Origin: Spirochaetota bacterium
Lineage (GTDB): Bacteria; Spirochaetota; UBA4802; JAFGDQ01
Direction of reading: 5' to 3'
Assembly (NCBI GenBank): GCA_016932015.1
Contig: JAFGDQ010000042.1
Coordinates: 1 to 64,000 of the forward strand
Length of the DNA stretch: 64,000 nt
Shown here: in pieces, positions 1 through 8,491 of the stretch
Layout of the letters: the number at the start of each line of letters is the position of its first letter
Position numbering within the stretch: the stretch's first letter is position 1
Position numbers and translations under genes: made by a program
The notes under the pieces: generated by a model
Told to the model about the DNA's origin: nothing
What the model saw: only the letters and a program-made list of their open reading frames with translations
Database searches by the model: none

Positions 1-829
1 ATGCGTAGTCATAGCGCACCATGCTGTGATATCCGCCGTCTGTGTCAAGGTCTGGTGTGTTTACTGTAGACGCAATGCTTCCGTCAATTTTGAATGTATA
101 TGAAACGTCCTGAAGTTTTCTTGTCTGGTCATTGGTTTGCGTAAATGTTACAAGATTGGCAAGTCTTCCTTTAATGTCGTATTCATAATGAGTGGATGTT
201 CCGTTGCCTCTTGCAACTTCAGTCATCTGTCCGAATTCATTGTAAAGTACGCCGGATATTATTTCCTTTCTTCCTGTGCTGTTATATACCGATACTTCTG
301 TCACACCTGTACTCGCGTATTTGTATCTTGCGGATATTCTTGTACCTGTTTTCGGGTCAGTCGGGTAAAGGATCGTCCGTTTTCTGTTTAAAAGGTCATA
401 TTCAAATTCAGTCTCAAAAGATCCTGAGCTTACACTGGTTCCCTCAGGCTTTATAAACCTTGTTTCCCTGTCTATTCTTCCCATTCTGTCATAGCTGAAA
501 ACCTTTGTCTGTGCCGGATCATCAATCCGTACAACCCTGCCAAGCGCGTTTGTGCTGCCTGTATATTCATCATACCTGTATTCAACAACACCCTCACTGC
601 CCGGAAGCGTCTTGTCATAAAGCCTGCCAAGCCTGTCATAAGTCATTTCCGTAGTTCTGTCCAGACTGTCAGTAACAGACTCCACTTCCCCGAACGCATT
701 ATAAACAAACCGGCTATACCCCATATCAGGATCACTCGACTCAACAACCCGCCCAAATCCGTCATACTCCCACAGACAAACATTTCTTATTAAGAGTAAT
801 CTATAAAATATATCCTTGGTATCAAACAT
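1..829 (-). CDS. RHS/YD-repeat protein fragment, runs off the left edge
   Basis: Reading the minus strand gives one uninterrupted frame of about 276 codons to the window edge, built of YD repeats: YDGFGRVVES, YNAFGEVESV, YDRLGRLYDK, YDRMGRIDRET, YDLLNRKRTI, YNEFGQMTEV, YDIKGRLANLV. RHS-type proteins are large surface or secreted beta-cage shells, often carrying a C-terminal toxin. The only start I see is an ATG at 829 that lies 2 bases past the recC stop codon; it opens directly into a repeat with no signal peptide or N-terminal domain and has only a weak purine-rich site upstream. I infer a 5'-truncated copy (or a silent RHS cassette) placed behind recC. The 3' end, where a polymorphic tip would be, is outside the window. 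Confidence 0.8.
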   Translation of the reverse strand, partial: MFDTKDIFYRLLLIRNVCLWEYDGFGRVVESSDPDMGYSRFVYNAFGEVESVTDSLDRTTEMTYDRLGRLYDKTLPGSEGVVEYRYDEYTGSTNALGRVVRIDDPAQTKVFSYDRMGRIDRETRFIKPEGTSVSSGSFETEFEYDLLNRKRTILYPTDPKTGTRISARYKYASTGVTEVSVYNSTGRKEIISGVLYNEFGQMTEVARGNGTSTHYEYDIKGRLANLVTFTQTNDQTRKLQDVSYTFKIDGSIASTVNTPDLDTDGGYHSMVRYDYA

Positions 830-830
830 A

Positions 831-3800
831 TCAGCTCTCTGATTTCTTTTGCAATTCCAGCATCGGTTTTAAAATCCTCAAAGACATCTCTGTAAATCCT
901 TTGTCTAGAGGGTCCATGTTTTTAAAACATAAGTAGTTATAATCATAACTGCCTTCGCCTGTCTGGTAATCATTGCCGGTCCATTTCTTATTCGCTGCTC
1001 TCAGAGCTTTTTCATGATTACCTGACAGAACCATTTCCTGCGCGTATTCCATTGATGCTGCGGGGAAAAAGTGAATCAGCTCATTCATGCCTTTCAGATA
1101 AATTTCCATGAGTTCCTTAAGCATCTGCTTGCTGCTTACCGGTTCCATTTCCCATGTCGCGTCTTTACATATAAGTTTACTTTTCAGTGCAAAAGTATCT
1201 GCGCCTGACGCGTTCAAAGCCAGATGCGCAATCCATGCTTTTAATCTGTCCCGTGCTTTTGTGTCCGCGTATCTGTAATTTGTCATTCCTGACGGACGAA
1301 CATTGTCAAGAAATCCTGAAAGGCGGCATCCTGAAATATCTGTATTTATTTCAAGTGAAACAGGTACTTCTTCCCCAATCGTATCCCTGACTTTCTGCGA
1401 AAAGCTTACTGCTCCGGGAATCAGTTTATTGAAGGCTATCTCTCCTGCCCTGCCATGCAGAAGCATTCCTTTGGCCCGGAATATTTTATAAAGCTCCTGC
1501 GCTTCATTACCGTTTATAAGATGTTCGCATAAAGTCTTTTCAAGGGAATATGAATCGAGCTCTTTCTGTTCAAAAGGTTCAGCTTCATTGAGTATGTCAA
1601 CCCTGCCGTCAAGGTAAAGGCCCAGCCTTGTTGTAAGAAGATGCTTCGCAGGATAAGTAAAGAACCTGATAAGATCGTGTAAATTCACCTGGTCGCCGGC
1701 ATCATATGTTTCCGATAATTTTCCCTGAATAAAAGGGTCAGGCTCTTTTCTTTCCGATACCGCAACTCTGCCTGCTCTGCAGATTGCTTCGGAATATGAG
1801 AAAATATTATCATCCCCTTTAAAATATCTTGAGCTGAATGACTGAAGCGGATGCTTAATATGAATATAGTTTCTGATATTATTATCTTTAATAAAATATG
1901 CCTGATCAATGTAATCGAGAAGTTCGCTGACCAGAACAGAAGGTGTTATCTCGCTGTTGTCCTGTATGCTCTGGCCTACATAACTGATGTACAGTTTTTT
2001 CCTTGCTGACATCAGTGACTCAAGAAACAGATACCTGTCATCATTTCGCTTTGACCTGTCACCCGGCCTCGGTTCCTGCTGAATATAATTAAATCCGACT
2101 GCTCTTTCTGTTGAAGGAAAAGCGTCATCATTCATGCCTATCATGCAGATGATCTCAAACGGAATACTCCTCATAGGCAGCAGGGCACAGAACGTTACAC
2201 TTCCGGTAAGAAAGCCGCTCTGAATACGCTTTTCATTAAGACTGTTTTCAAGAAATTCTTTGATTACTTTCAAATCAATCTTACTGTTAAAGCCTGACAG
2301 GCTCTCCAGTTCTTCTATGGTTTTTATTGATTCTGTCAGGATTAGATTGCTGTCTGAATCATTTTCTCCAAATAGATCCTTCTGGATTTTTATCAATACT
2401 GAAGCCCATTCATTTAAAGTATAAGTGCCCGAAAGAAGCTTCACTATTCCTGACATGGTTTTGAAGTATTCAATAAATTTCCCGAGTATTACCGAATCAT
2501 TCCCTTCAACATCATAAGGAAGAATATCCTCATACAGCAAATCCTCATTTCCGGGCATTGCGTATCCCAGAAGCAGACGCTCAATTCCTGCTTTCCAGGT
2601 GTTTTCCTTAAATCCCGGAAGCCCCTTCTGCATGCGGTCAGCTGCATCAATACCCCAGTTAATCCTTGTATCCATGACCCATCTTCTTATAATGCCTGCA
2701 TCATTAATGGAAATATCAAAGCGGTTCATTATTTCAGAACGCTCCAGTAAATCAACAACAGCACCGGATTCGAATCTGCCCTGTTCAAGATCAAGTACTG
2801 TAAAGAAAGTATCTATTAGTGTATTTTTTCTAATGCTTGTGTCAGCTATTGAATAAGGGATCTTTTTTTCTTCGCTTTCCGCTTCTCCAAAAACAGCTTT
2901 AATATAAGGAGAATAAAGTTCAATATCCGGAGTCATTACAATAATTTCTCCCGGCTCTATCTGCTCCGAATTAAAGAAATTCAGAAGATTGTCATACAGG
3001 ACTTCTGTTTCACGCAAAGGACTGTGGCATGAATGTATTCTGATGGAATTATCACTTTTAAATTGATTAAGAGAAAGCTCCACAGGATCAATTGCTTCAA
3101 CAGTACCTAACCTGTCCGCAAGGACAGGCGAGCCCCTGTCTGTCATATTAAGAATGTCACTCTGGACATAATGCAGAAGAGAATCTTTTCCTGTATCAAT
3201 AAAATCAGAAAATTCCTGAACATAACTGTATTTCATTATATTATGCAAAAACTCACCGCCCTGTTTTCCCATTGACGCAAGAAGGCTGTTGCCTTTTTCG
3301 AGATGCAGTTCGCTGACTCCGGATTTATCGTCATACGCGCCGAGTGTGGCTGCTATTTTTTTTTCAGGGCGAATATCTGACCAGTATTCCATGCATGGAT
3401 TGAGAAAGAAAAAATTTACTTCGATATAATCCGATATTGCTGCAAGAACATCAAGATGGTATAAAGGCATGGAAGAAATCCCGAATATGGATATCCTTTC
3501 AGGAAGATAATTTAAATTCAGGATTGTGCTTTCATTTATTCTTTGGGAAAAGACTTCTTTCAGGGCAGGCGGATGAAGAGATGTTTTATTTTTCATCAGT
3601 TCACGCCATAGCTTTGCCTGCCAGGTGTCGCCATTACGCTTATCCCATTCAAGTATTAACTCAGGCCTGAAAGTCAGATACTGGTCGAATGTATCCGTTA
3701 TTCTTGAAGACAGCTGGAACAGCCTTAAACCGGATTCATCATTCTTCAGATAATCATTAAGACTCTCAAAGCCTTCCAGTCCCAGGCATTGCGGAAGCAA

Positions 3801-4094
3801 AGTCATTATTTCCCATACAATGACTTCTTTATTAAAGATCCTGCCCTGCTCTGCTTCAGGAATTATGCATTTATAAATTTCTTCTATTATCTTGTTTGGG
3901 AAATAGTAATTGCAGTTTGCCCATATGCCGAGCCTTTCAGCAAGCTGCATGGAAATCCAGCGCTCCATTCCCTTGCTCTGTACAACAATGATTTCCGGCT
4001 TGAACAGTGAGCCGAGGGGTTCTTCAACAACCCGGGCCAGCTTATCTGCCAGAACAGACATTTTATTGCTTGTATGGAGTTTTATATTCGGCAT
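831..4094 (-). CDS. recC: Exodeoxyribonuclease V gamma subunit RecC
   Basis: A 1087-residue protein, close to the usual RecC length. The N-terminal part has the family segment IIVVQSKGMERWISMQLAE followed by GIWANCNYYFPN, a helicase-like fold without its own Walker function; the C-terminal part corresponds to the inactivated nuclease-like domain. In RecBCD, RecC holds RecB and RecD together and scans for Chi during double-strand-break repair. In this window neither recB nor recD is adjacent: the gene downstream is an RHS fragment starting at the recC stop, and the gene upstream is divergent. Partners must be elsewhere or lost. The frame is intact, so a functional protein is likely. Confidence 0.93.
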   Translation of the reverse strand: MPNIKLHTSNKMSVLADKLARVVEEPLGSLFKPEIIVVQSKGMERWISMQLAERLGIWANCNYYFPNKIIEEIYKCIIPEAEQGRIFNKEVIVWEIMTLLPQCLGLEGFESLNDYLKNDESGLRLFQLSSRITDTFDQYLTFRPELILEWDKRNGDTWQAKLWRELMKNKTSLHPPALKEVFSQRINESTILNLNYLPERISIFGISSMPLYHLDVLAAISDYIEVNFFFLNPCMEYWSDIRPEKKIAATLGAYDDKSGVSELHLEKGNSLLASMGKQGGEFLHNIMKYSYVQEFSDFIDTGKDSLLHYVQSDILNMTDRGSPVLADRLGTVEAIDPVELSLNQFKSDNSIRIHSCHSPLRETEVLYDNLLNFFNSEQIEPGEIIVMTPDIELYSPYIKAVFGEAESEEKKIPYSIADTSIRKNTLIDTFFTVLDLEQGRFESGAVVDLLERSEIMNRFDISINDAGIIRRWVMDTRINWGIDAADRMQKGLPGFKENTWKAGIERLLLGYAMPGNEDLLYEDILPYDVEGNDSVILGKFIEYFKTMSGIVKLLSGTYTLNEWASVLIKIQKDLFGENDSDSNLILTESIKTIEELESLSGFNSKIDLKVIKEFLENSLNEKRIQSGFLTGSVTFCALLPMRSIPFEIICMIGMNDDAFPSTERAVGFNYIQQEPRPGDRSKRNDDRYLFLESLMSARKKLYISYVGQSIQDNSEITPSVLVSELLDYIDQAYFIKDNNIRNYIHIKHPLQSFSSRYFKGDDNIFSYSEAICRAGRVAVSERKEPDPFIQGKLSETYDAGDQVNLHDLIRFFTYPAKHLLTTRLGLYLDGRVDILNEAEPFEQKELDSYSLEKTLCEHLINGNEAQELYKIFRAKGMLLHGRAGEIAFNKLIPGAVSFSQKVRDTIGEEVPVSLEINTDISGCRLSGFLDNVRPSGMTNYRYADTKARDRLKAWIAHLALNASGADTFALKSKLICKDATWEMEPVSSKQMLKELMEIYLKGMNELIHFFPAASMEYAQEMVLSGNHEKALRAANKKWTGNDYQTGEGSYDYNYLCFKNMDPLDKGFTEMSLRILKPMLELQKKSES

Positions 4095-4346
4095 TGTGTT
4101 ATTATTTAAGTAATTACAGCAAAAATTATGAATTGATTAAACCTGTTGTATTCAGATATTTACAAGGCTTTCAGTTTTGTCAATTCGTATAAGTTATGAA
4201 ACATTTCCTGATGAAATTTTACAATAAAAATTATTATTTGACCTTTTGGTTTACTCAAACCCGGTTTGATAAAAAAATGTAAGGTATTTTTGTATATATT
4301 AATGTAAGAAAAAAATAACACTAAACAATATTTATGGAGGATACTC

Positions 4347-4775
4347 ATGGCTACAGCAAAACTTAATCCTGTAATTCTGACAATAAGCGGACGATTCGGC
4401 AATTCCGTTTTTTACATAAGCCGGAACAGACAATGCGTACGCAGCTATGCTGTACCGCGGAACCCGGATACACTGCTCCAGAAAGAGGTGCGCAAAACCT
4501 TTGCCCGGGCAGTAAAGTCATGGCAACAGGTTTCTCCGGAAGAAAAATACGCCTACACAAGAAAAGCGCGGGGACTTGGCATGAGCGGGTACAATCTTTA
4601 CATATCTGAATTTATGACCGGCAGAAAAACAGCACGGAAAAATTATAAAAATTCAGGCACAGTCAGTATATTTCAGGAGAATAAGACCTCTTTTAAGCAT
4701 ATCCACTCCGTTTCAATACCGTTCATGCTCCTGTGTGAAGCAAATAAACAATATTCCGGCACAGGATTCGGATAA
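4347..4775 (+). CDS. Small basic protein with an HMG-box-like motif, function unknown
   Basis: A 142-residue protein with a strong ribosome site (GGAGG at 4336-4340). The N-terminus has ISGRFGNSVFYISRNRQCVR, then an Arg/Lys-rich helix region, then VKSWQQVSPEEKYAYTRKA and MSGYNLYISEFM. The pattern W-x-x-x-S-P-E-E-K-x-x-Y resembles the third helix of HMG-box proteins, and short proteins of this layout occur as unnamed conserved proteins in environmental bacteria. The Gly-Phe-Gly/Arg-rich start and basic character suggest nucleic-acid binding, but this is inference. It is a single gene, divergent from recC and convergent with the LRR gene. Confidence 0.75.
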   Translation: MATAKLNPVILTISGRFGNSVFYISRNRQCVRSYAVPRNPDTLLQKEVRKTFARAVKSWQQVSPEEKYAYTRKARGLGMSGYNLYISEFMTGRKTARKNYKNSGTVSIFQENKTSFKHIHSVSIPFMLLCEANKQYSGTGFG

Positions 4776-4793
4776 CACGGCAAATATATAAAA

Positions 4794-5696
4794 TCAATAT
4801 ATTACAATTACACCTTTTTCAAGTAATCTCTTAATCACTGACTTATCTGCTACAGGATTATTGATCAAATTGACATATTTCAGATTAGTCAGTTCAAGCA
4901 GAACCGAGATATCGTCAATTTCGTTAAACGAAATATCCAGCTCCTTTAGTTCTGACAACGAAGCCAGAGCGCTGATATCCTCTATACTGTTTTCAGATAA
5001 GTACAGGTTGTTAAGTTTTGTAAGTGCGGATAAAAAATGAATCTTTACCAGATTATTTGCCGAAAGGTTGAGAGAGCTGATATTAACACAGTTTTCAATT
5101 CCTTTCAGATCGGTGAGTTCAAAGTCGGAAAGATCCAGTTCTCCGTCAAGATTGTTCAGGTCCGAAACAGACAAGTTAAGATTAAGATTCCCGAAATAAA
5201 GATTATTTACTGCTTCGAAAAAACTGTATTCCTGAAAAGCCATGTCATCTTTAACAGCTGCGTCTTCTTCAAACTCATAAAGGTCTTCAAAATCGGAGAA
5301 ATTATATTCTGAATATCCGAAATCTTCATCTGCGTATACCTGCTCTTCATAAACCGGAGCTGAATAAGCTGCCGCAGTAGGTACATCTTTCAAGTCAATA
5401 ATATAAATGTTCTTAAGACGAAGCATTTCCTCATAATTGTTATCTTTATAATGAGACTCCACTTCATTAAGAATCTTGACCAGCTTGTCAGGATGATATA
5501 ATTGTATTATCTGTGCGAACAGCCTGTTTATATTTGACTTCGAAGAATCGATACCGAGCATTTTTGCAAATTGTGTAAGGAAGTGCGATTCCTTATTCTT
5601 AAACCTGTTAATAATATCAACAGAAATGTCTTTAAGTTTTTCGCCTGTTATCTTTTCTTTTAATTCGTGGTATAAATCATAAATCTTATTTGTCAT
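4794..5696 (-). CDS. J-domain-like / leucine-rich-repeat protein
   Basis: A 300-residue cytoplasmic protein (no signal peptide). Residues about 55-100 contain AQIIQLYHPDKLVKILNEVE: an HPD tripeptide at 68-70 between two amphipathic helices, the arrangement of a DnaJ J-domain, though the rest of the domain is divergent. An acidic linker rich in Asp, Glu, Tyr and Phe (about 115-175) follows, then four to five 22-residue SDS22-type repeats such as LTKLNNLYLSENSIEDISAL and LSELKELDISFNEIDDISVL up to the C-terminus. J-domains recruit DnaK; LRRs bind protein partners. A client-specific co-chaperone is a reasonable guess but unproven. It stands alone between two convergent or divergent neighbours. 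Confidence 0.75.
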   Translation of the reverse strand: MTNKIYDLYHELKEKITGEKLKDISVDIINRFKNKESHFLTQFAKMLGIDSSKSNINRLFAQIIQLYHPDKLVKILNEVESHYKDNNYEEMLRLKNIYIIDLKDVPTAAAYSAPVYEEQVYADEDFGYSEYNFSDFEDLYEFEEDAAVKDDMAFQEYSFFEAVNNLYFGNLNLNLSVSDLNNLDGELDLSDFELTDLKGIENCVNISSLNLSANNLVKIHFLSALTKLNNLYLSENSIEDISALASLSELKELDISFNEIDDISVLLELTNLKYVNLINNPVADKSVIKRLLEKGVIVIY

Positions 5697-5725
5697 ATAA
5701 ATTCAGTCTTACTCTTTTATTTTTC

Positions 5726-5753
5726 TTGAATTTTACGCTTTTCAAGGTATAAT
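5726..5753 (+). promoter_or_regulatory. Predicted sigma-70-type promoter
   Basis: TTGAAT at 5726-5731 and TATAAT at 5748-5753 with a 16-base spacer, about 40 bases before the ATG at 5793. It lies in the divergent gap upstream of the LRR gene and reads into the short lipoprotein-like frame. Confidence 0.5.
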
Positions 5754-5792
5754 AACTGTATCTCCTTTAATAACACTTATACGGAGTTTACA

Positions 5793-5933
5793 ATGTTCCA
5801 TAAATATCTTAAAATAATCTCTGCATTACTGCTATTTATAACTCCTTTTATTATCAGCAATATCAATTGCGATAGTAACAACAAAATCGAAGAACAAATT
5901 TCAGTTACTCAAAATATTCAAAAGCATCGATAA
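5793..5933 (+). CDS. 46-residue lipoprotein-like peptide, probably a truncated gene
   Basis: An ATG at 5793, preceded by CGGAG and by a good promoter, opens a 46-codon frame: a Lys-containing start, a hydrophobic stretch (ISALLLFITPFIIS) and then NINCDSNNKIEEQ, which looks like a lipoprotein signal with Cys-26. The frame stops at 5931-5933, inside the 3' end of the convergent glycosidase gene. The promoter, ribosome site and signal look real, but the mature part is only about 20 residues, so I read it as the 5' stump of a lipoprotein gene interrupted where the glycosidase gene joins it. It could also be a genuine small lipoprotein. Confidence 0.45.
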   Translation: MFHKYLKIISALLLFITPFIISNINCDSNNKIEEQISVTQNIQKHR

Positions 5934-6885
5934 TATCAAGATAAACTCCGTCAAATCCGGCATCAAGTATCTTTTCAAGATAAGATGTATCATTTCCGAA
6001 AATTATACTTTGCCATTCGCTGTTCCAGTACTGAACAATATAATTCCCTTCCCAGTCAGGATTTTCTGCAGCAATCCATGAAGGAGAACCGACTGACCAT
6101 GAACTGTTCCAGTAATAGCGGTAATCTTCCGCTTCACCTATACTCATGTATGCAATTACTAATCGTGATCCGCCACCGTTTTTCGTTTTAAGCTGAGTTA
6201 TATCCGTATTAGTTAATGCAACGCCTTTGAAAAACAAATCCATAATAATTAAATCGTAATCGGTTGCCTCCAGTGCAGAGAGAAAAGTGGCCTTATCTGA
6301 ATATGCGTCATCCGGATTAATTAGATATAAAAAATTCTTAGCCTGGGAAAGATTATTTATATTAATAGCGTTTACATTATTAGGAGTCGCAGGATGGGCA
6401 GGTATCTCATTCAGTTCCCTTACAGATGCCGCGAAAGAGATGTAATTCTTTGCTGCATTCTTTATATAGGAATCATCCATCTTAGTATGATCGGAACAAT
6501 AATCTGTAGTCAATACTTCAACATAATTCTGTTCGCAGATGTCGAGAAATGCTGTCATATATTCGGTGTCAGCCTGAGGGGTTGCGACGTTATCGTTATC
6601 ATAACCGTAGAACAAGTCCTCTCTGCCAACTCCGTCAATAGCGGCAAGATAAGCTGCTGAAGGATCTCCGTCTTCATTGCCGTCGGCAGTTACAAGCTCC
6701 TGCCCGTTTTGCGGGATCACAATAAAATCAGTATCCGCTTCTTTTGCGTACTGGCTGATCGCAATTACAAATTCTCTCATCCTGTCTTTATAGACACTGT
6801 TGTTGTCTCCGTCATCAGAGTCGTCTGATCCGCAGGCAGTAAAAAACGAAATAAAAGCAATCGACAACAGAAAAATCTTTTTCAT
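5905..6885 (-). CDS. Secreted GH114 / TM1410-type glycoside hydrolase, lipoprotein
   Basis: A 326-residue protein with ribosome site GGAG and a lipoprotein signal (MKKIFLLSIAFISFFTAC, Cys-18), so anchored outside the cytoplasm. Family signatures are clear: FIVIPQNGQELV, IDGVGREDLFYGYDND, LVIAYMSIGEAEDYRYYW, NPDWEGNYIVQYWNSEW and GFDGVYLDIIDAFEYFE. This TIM-barrel family (endo-alpha-1,4-polygalactosaminidase-like) is thought to cleave polysaccharides such as galactosaminogalactan; the substrate here is unknown. In many relatives I remember the PQNG/GREDLFYG half follows the YLDIIDAFEYF half; here it precedes it and the protein ends right at the DAFEYFE motif. A start at 6885 is supported by the signal peptide. 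Confidence 0.85.
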   Translation of the reverse strand: MKKIFLLSIAFISFFTACGSDDSDDGDNNSVYKDRMREFVIAISQYAKEADTDFIVIPQNGQELVTADGNEDGDPSAAYLAAIDGVGREDLFYGYDNDNVATPQADTEYMTAFLDICEQNYVEVLTTDYCSDHTKMDDSYIKNAAKNYISFAASVRELNEIPAHPATPNNVNAININNLSQAKNFLYLINPDDAYSDKATFLSALEATDYDLIIMDLFFKGVALTNTDITQLKTKNGGGSRLVIAYMSIGEAEDYRYYWNSSWSVGSPSWIAAENPDWEGNYIVQYWNSEWQSIIFGNDTSYLEKILDAGFDGVYLDIIDAFEYFE

Positions 6886-6929
6886 ATTGTTCTCCGGATA
6901 TTATTTTAATATTTACTGTTTTATAGGAA

Positions 6930-7388
6930 CTAATCCCACGGATAATGTTTTCCGCGTTTTTCAATCCAGTTATCAATTCCATGTTCCCTGATCATTTCAA
7001 GATTATGCCGCAAACCAGGATGAAAGTCTTTTAAATAAATCAGCCTGCTGCAGTCCCTGTTTTCAGCACATTCCCAGCAGCCGTTAATTTGCTTTGATAA
7101 GACGCAGGTCCGGACCGCACAGTCAGAGGCACATCCCAGTTCGGAAACCGGCCCGTTATAGCAGAATGGTTCACATTTCAGTTTTTTTATTTCTCTCAAT
7201 ACTTCAATAAAATCATTATACTTATCAAAGGTCCGGCTGCGTTTTGATTTCAGTTCCGCGTAATTTTCAAATTTCAGTTCAGTAAGCAAGTCGTCAAGCT
7301 CATTGGCAAGCTTATACAAATGTTTTTTTGAAGGAATACAGTCCCCGCAGTATAATCCGCAATATGCGGTAATCTCCCTGTTGCTCAT
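6930..7388 (-). CDS. DUF3795 Cys-rich protein
   Basis: A 152-residue cytoplasmic protein starting after AGGAG. The N-terminus ITAYCGLYCGDC and later cysteines (KCEPFCYNGP, GCASDCAVRTCV, GCWECAENRDC) plus the C-terminal IREHGIDNWIEKRGKHYPWD match the DUF3795 family, which is common in anaerobes and probably binds zinc or an iron-sulfur cluster. No function is established. It is a single gene on the minus strand, divergent from the decayed transporter genes that follow. Confidence 0.85.
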   Translation of the reverse strand: MSNREITAYCGLYCGDCIPSKKHLYKLANELDDLLTELKFENYAELKSKRSRTFDKYNDFIEVLREIKKLKCEPFCYNGPVSELGCASDCAVRTCVLSKQINGCWECAENRDCSRLIYLKDFHPGLRHNLEMIREHGIDNWIEKRGKHYPWD

Positions 7389-7465
7389 CTTTTTCTCCTG
7401 AAAAACATCTCATAACATATGACAACTTTAATTTAAAGCATTATTTTTAACAACAGCGCAGTCCC

Positions 7466-7600
7466 ATGGAAACTATCAAATTTATATTTATGATAATCAC
7501 TATTATCTTCGGTGAAACAATAGCTCGGGCCACTCCGCATGAGATTCAGAATAACGGAAAAGTAATTGATGCTTATCTGGGTTCGAAGGACATTTACTAA
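7466..7600 (+). pseudogene. livG relic (C-terminal end of an ABC transporter ATPase)
   Basis: A 44-codon frame ends in FGETIARATPHEIQNNGKVIDAYLGSKDIY, which matches the C-terminus of LivG-type ATPases (compare FGQKIAEGLPAEVRKNQEVIQAYFG in the intact livG at 15988-16749). Nothing recognisable of the ATPase core precedes it. Its TAA overlaps the ATG of the following livF relic, the same coupling seen in living liv operons. Confidence 0.7.
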
Positions 7601-8300
7601 TGCAGCTAATTGCAGAAAACCTTCACATGTCCTATGGAAATATCAAAGCACTTCACGGAATCAGTTTTCAAATTGATGGAGGAGAGATCGTAACAATAAT
7701 CGGCGCGAACGGCGAGGCAAAAGCACAACACTGCAGGCAAAATCAGGAATGATAGATTCTAATCCCGGCTCAAAACCCGAGTTCATGGGCAAGAACCTGC
7801 TTGAATATGCTCCGGACAAAGTTATAAGTGAGCCCGGAATGTCACATGTACCTGAAGGAAGACGCCTTTTCGGCAATCTTACTGTAATGAAAAATCTTCA
7901 GCTCGCTACCTTTGCGAGAAAGGACAATGAAATCCCGGAAGATCATGAAAAGGTATTCAGTATTTTCCCGCGTTTAAAAGAAAGAATCAGATGTCCGGCG
8001 CATTAAGCGGAGGCGAGCAGCAGATGCTTGCAGCAGGACGCGCTTTTATGAGCGGCAGAAAAAAAATGCTTCCTGATGAATCCGCCCCTCTTTTAATGCA
8101 CAGCATGTTTGAATCTTGAAAAGAGATAAACAAAACCGGCAATCAATACTTCCATACCCCTCGTTGAACAGAACGCGCGACTTGCCCTTAAATTCGCACA
8201 GTACGGCTATGTTCTGGAAAGCGGTAATATTGTGCTCAAAGGAGATTCCGGCAGTCTTACCAGCAATCCCGATGTCAAGATAATCTATCCTGAGGGATGA
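7600..8300 (+). pseudogene. livF relic with several frameshifts
   Basis: Three frames must be joined to read a branched-chain amino-acid ABC ATPase. The first frame gives MQLIAENLHMSYGNIKALHG and VTIIGANGEAK, where the Walker A should be GANGAGKST. After a deletion a second frame gives MSHVPEGRRLFGNLTVMKNL, and another gives LSGGEQQMLAAGRAFMSGR with the Walker B region reading MLPDESAPLL. The last segment, VEQNARLALKFAQYGYVLES then GNIVLKGDSG, is the family C-terminus, ending with TGA at 8298. Frameshifts and ruined Walker motifs make it non-functional. It is a paralogue of the intact livF at 16742-17446, not a copy error of it, because the wording differs throughout. Confidence 0.88.
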
Positions 8301-8491
8301 TTTATCTATTAAAAATAGAACCGCCCACACCAGGCTTTCAGGTTGTCCTGTTTTTAATAAATTAATATCATCTTTATAATTGCAGATAATTTTTAAATCC
8401 AGTAGCTGAATATTTTACAAAATCAAAGCTAAAATAAGGCTCCTGAATTAATTAACTATCTTATCTCAATATAATATCATTCAGTTAGCTA

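Noticed and set aside
137-456. Short plus-strand frames at the left edge
   Set aside because: They are antisense to the RHS frame, which reads through as continuous YD repeats.
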